31,759 nt of DNA from a virus. The notes beneath the pieces are model-generated. The model searched no databases. It worked only from the letters and a program-made list of their open reading frames with translations, and had not been told where the DNA came from. Shown piece after piece: positions 30,755-31,759 of this stretch. Both the position numbers and the translations under genes were made by a program. Positions within the stretch are counted from its first letter, which is position 1. Every line of letters starts with the position of its first letter. Location: positions 1-31,759 of IMG/VR virus record IMGVR_UViG_3300025697_000092. The stretch is one strand, 5' to 3'.

Positions 30755-31252
30755 ATGCGGAAAATATTAGTTATACTCTTTTTAATTTCATCAACAAGTA
30801 TCCCTGCTTTTGCGTGGAGTCCGTTTAAGGGTATGATCGAAGCGAAGGTAGCCGACGAGATTAATGGAGTAAAGCAAGAGTTTAATGGTAGGGTTTCGGG
30901 TATTGAAAAGCTATGTGTCGATTTGCAAGTAAAAGTAGATGCAGTTGCTCAAGGAAACGCAAACGCAGTAATGGCATTAAAGAGTGATATAAAGAATACG
31001 AACAATGTAATTAAGGGCAATCAAAGTAACGTAACAAATGACTCTGGTTTAATGTGGAAAATCATATACGGACTGCTTACTATAATTACGGTATTAATAG
31101 GAAACCAGTTTTTCGTACTAAAAAAGCTACTTAAATGCACTCTTGAAAAGAAGTTTTATAAAGAGCAAACAATATTGAAAGTTAAAGACGTAGGAGAACT
31201 AAAAGATATTAGGGAGAAGCACAATAAATTTATAAAGGAAGGTAAGCTATGA
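30755..31252 (+). CDS. Signal peptide, coiled-coil and transmembrane protein
   Basis: A 165-aa protein behind AGGAGG. A cleavable Sec leader (cleavage PAFA|WSP after residue 20) is followed by a coiled coil (EINGVKQEFNGRVSGIEKLC and onward), a transmembrane helix at ~99-121 (MWKIIYGLLTIITVLIG) and a basic tail of about 40 aa. That topology puts the coiled coil outside the inner membrane and the tail in the cytoplasm. It could be an envelope-spanning lysis or superinfection factor. The function is not established. It ends in an ATGA overlap. Confidence 0.6.
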   Translation: MRKILVILFLISSTSIPAFAWSPFKGMIEAKVADEINGVKQEFNGRVSGIEKLCVDLQVKVDAVAQGNANAVMALKSDIKNTNNVIKGNQSNVTNDSGLMWKIIYGLLTIITVLIGNQFFVLKKLLKCTLEKKFYKEQTILKVKDVGELKDIREKHNKFIKEGKL

Positions 31253-31632
31253 AAAAAGTATTGTTAGCAGTATTTGTATTGGCGTTGTTTGTACCAGTTG
31301 TTAAAGCAGATGAGGTTGAGGCGTATTTTAAATGGGGTAAACTTGAGAAGAAAGATGTACGCATTGTGTCTCTTTATGAGTTGTCAAAAGGTAATGGGCT
31401 AATTGGTGGTGAAAAGATGATAGCATCTAAGGGTCTATGGAGTCTTGATTTCGGTGCAGTATCGTCATTTCTAGGACATGGTACTCCTTACCTTTCCATA
31501 GACTATGACTTTGCTAAGATAACCCCATTTATTAAAAATACATTGTTCGGAACATTTGTAGGTAAAGATTTTAACGTAGGTGGCATAGATAAGGGTTGGA
31601 TTTGGGGATTTAAAATAGCTAGAAAGATATAA
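31249..31632 (+). CDS. Secreted 127-aa protein, unknown function
   Basis: Starts at an ATGA overlap with a Sec leader (MKK, a Val/Leu core, cleavage VVKA|DEV after residue 20). The mature part is beta-rich, with alternating aromatic/Gly segments (LWSLDFGAVSSFLGHGTPYL, FVGKDFNVGGIDKGWIWGFK) and an aromatic-containing end. It could be a very small outer-membrane-like barrel or a periplasmic protein. It is shorter than known 8-strand barrels, so that is speculative. Confidence 0.55.
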   Translation: MKKVLLAVFVLALFVPVVKADEVEAYFKWGKLEKKDVRIVSLYELSKGNGLIGGEKMIASKGLWSLDFGAVSSFLGHGTPYLSIDYDFAKITPFIKNTLFGTFVGKDFNVGGIDKGWIWGFKIARKI

Positions 31633-31668
31633 GGCAAGTGTACCTCTTTGGTAATAATAGGATATACA

Positions 31669-31701
31669 TATATAAAGTTCAAGTTTAAAAGAACATATAT
31701 A
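31669..31701 (+). promoter_or_regulatory. AT-rich hairpin before the last gene
   Basis: TATATA-AA-GTTC (31669-31680) pairs with GAAC-A-TATATA (31691-31701) around a 10-nt loop. It lies just before the AAGGCG ribosome site of the gene at 31714. It may be a regulatory stem-loop or a weak terminator without a T-run. Low confidence because the repeat is AT-rich. Confidence 0.3.
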
Positions 31702-31713
31702 TAAGGCGATTCT

Positions 31714-31759
31714 ATGAGTGACAAGTCAAAGCGTTTCATTCGTAAGATAGTTCATTATA
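31714..31759 (+). CDS. 5' end of a truncated gene
   Basis: ATG 31714 follows AAGGCG by a suitable distance, and the frame is open to the window edge, giving MSDKSKRFIRKIVHY. Too short to identify. It has a basic start and no signal peptide. Confidence 0.45.
   Translation, partial: MSDKSKRFIRKIVHY

Noticed and set aside
1-31759. Global UGA or UAG reassignment
   Set aside because: TAA, TAG and TGA are all used as clean stops, often in 4-nt overlaps with the next start. Only one internal TGA looks suspicious.

Overview
The window is part of a tailed-phage genome, most likely a short-tailed podovirus-like member of Caudoviricetes from an uncultured host. Every supported gene is on the + strand. 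Genes are tightly packed with many ATGA, TTGA or TAATG stop/start overlaps, and Shine-Dalgarno sites of the AGGAGG type are common. The DNA is AT-rich and the coding strand is purine-rich. No integrase, tape measure, tail tube or sheath gene is visible, and no tRNA or CRISPR array was found. The many Sec-type signal peptides and a predicted GroEL partner fit a bacterial, probably diderm, host. That is inference; the host cannot be named from the sequence.

Layout. (1) 1-4070: early/replication region with an HNH endonuclease, a DPPY-type DNA methyltransferase with a small gene overlapping its 3' end, a replisome-organizer-like replication protein, and a run of small cysteine-containing proteins. 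(2) 4071-4532: an island without a convincing gene and with different base composition. It holds a terminator-like hairpin, a possible decayed ORF and a possible structured RNA. Three very small genes follow. (3) 5240-8382: packaging genes: a small-terminase candidate, a large terminase split into separate ATPase and nuclease ORFs around a 59-aa gene, a GroES-like co-chaperonin and several tiny genes. (4) 8493-14770: head module: portal, a Pro/Asn-rich protein, scaffold, two zinc-ribbon proteins, a decoration-like protein and the major capsid protein, ended by a strong hairpin. (5) 14831-22150: connector and tail module. (6) 22162-28823: three internal (ejected) virion proteins, the last a 1504-aa polyvalent protein. 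(7) 28810-31759: small membrane proteins, a C1q-like fibre protein, a protein with an internal perfect duplication, and further secreted or membrane proteins. This may be the lysis/host-envelope region, but no endolysin is recognisable in the window.

The most striking feature is that ten proteins from 15350 onward start with a textbook Sec signal peptide. They include ones whose folds are standard cytoplasmically assembled tail parts: the head-tail adaptor, the beta-propeller tail protein, the collar-domain fibre and the C1q-like fibre. Terminase, portal, scaffold, capsid and the three internal virion proteins have none. The split follows virion topology, with inside or head proteins unsignalled and most outer tail proteins signalled. 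This suggests that the tail is made or matured outside the inner membrane while heads fill in the cytoplasm. Secondary points of interest are the split terminase, an in-frame TGA where the sequence looks continuous on both sides, a perfect 68-bp duplication inside a secreted gene, and two apparently inserted domains of different base composition.
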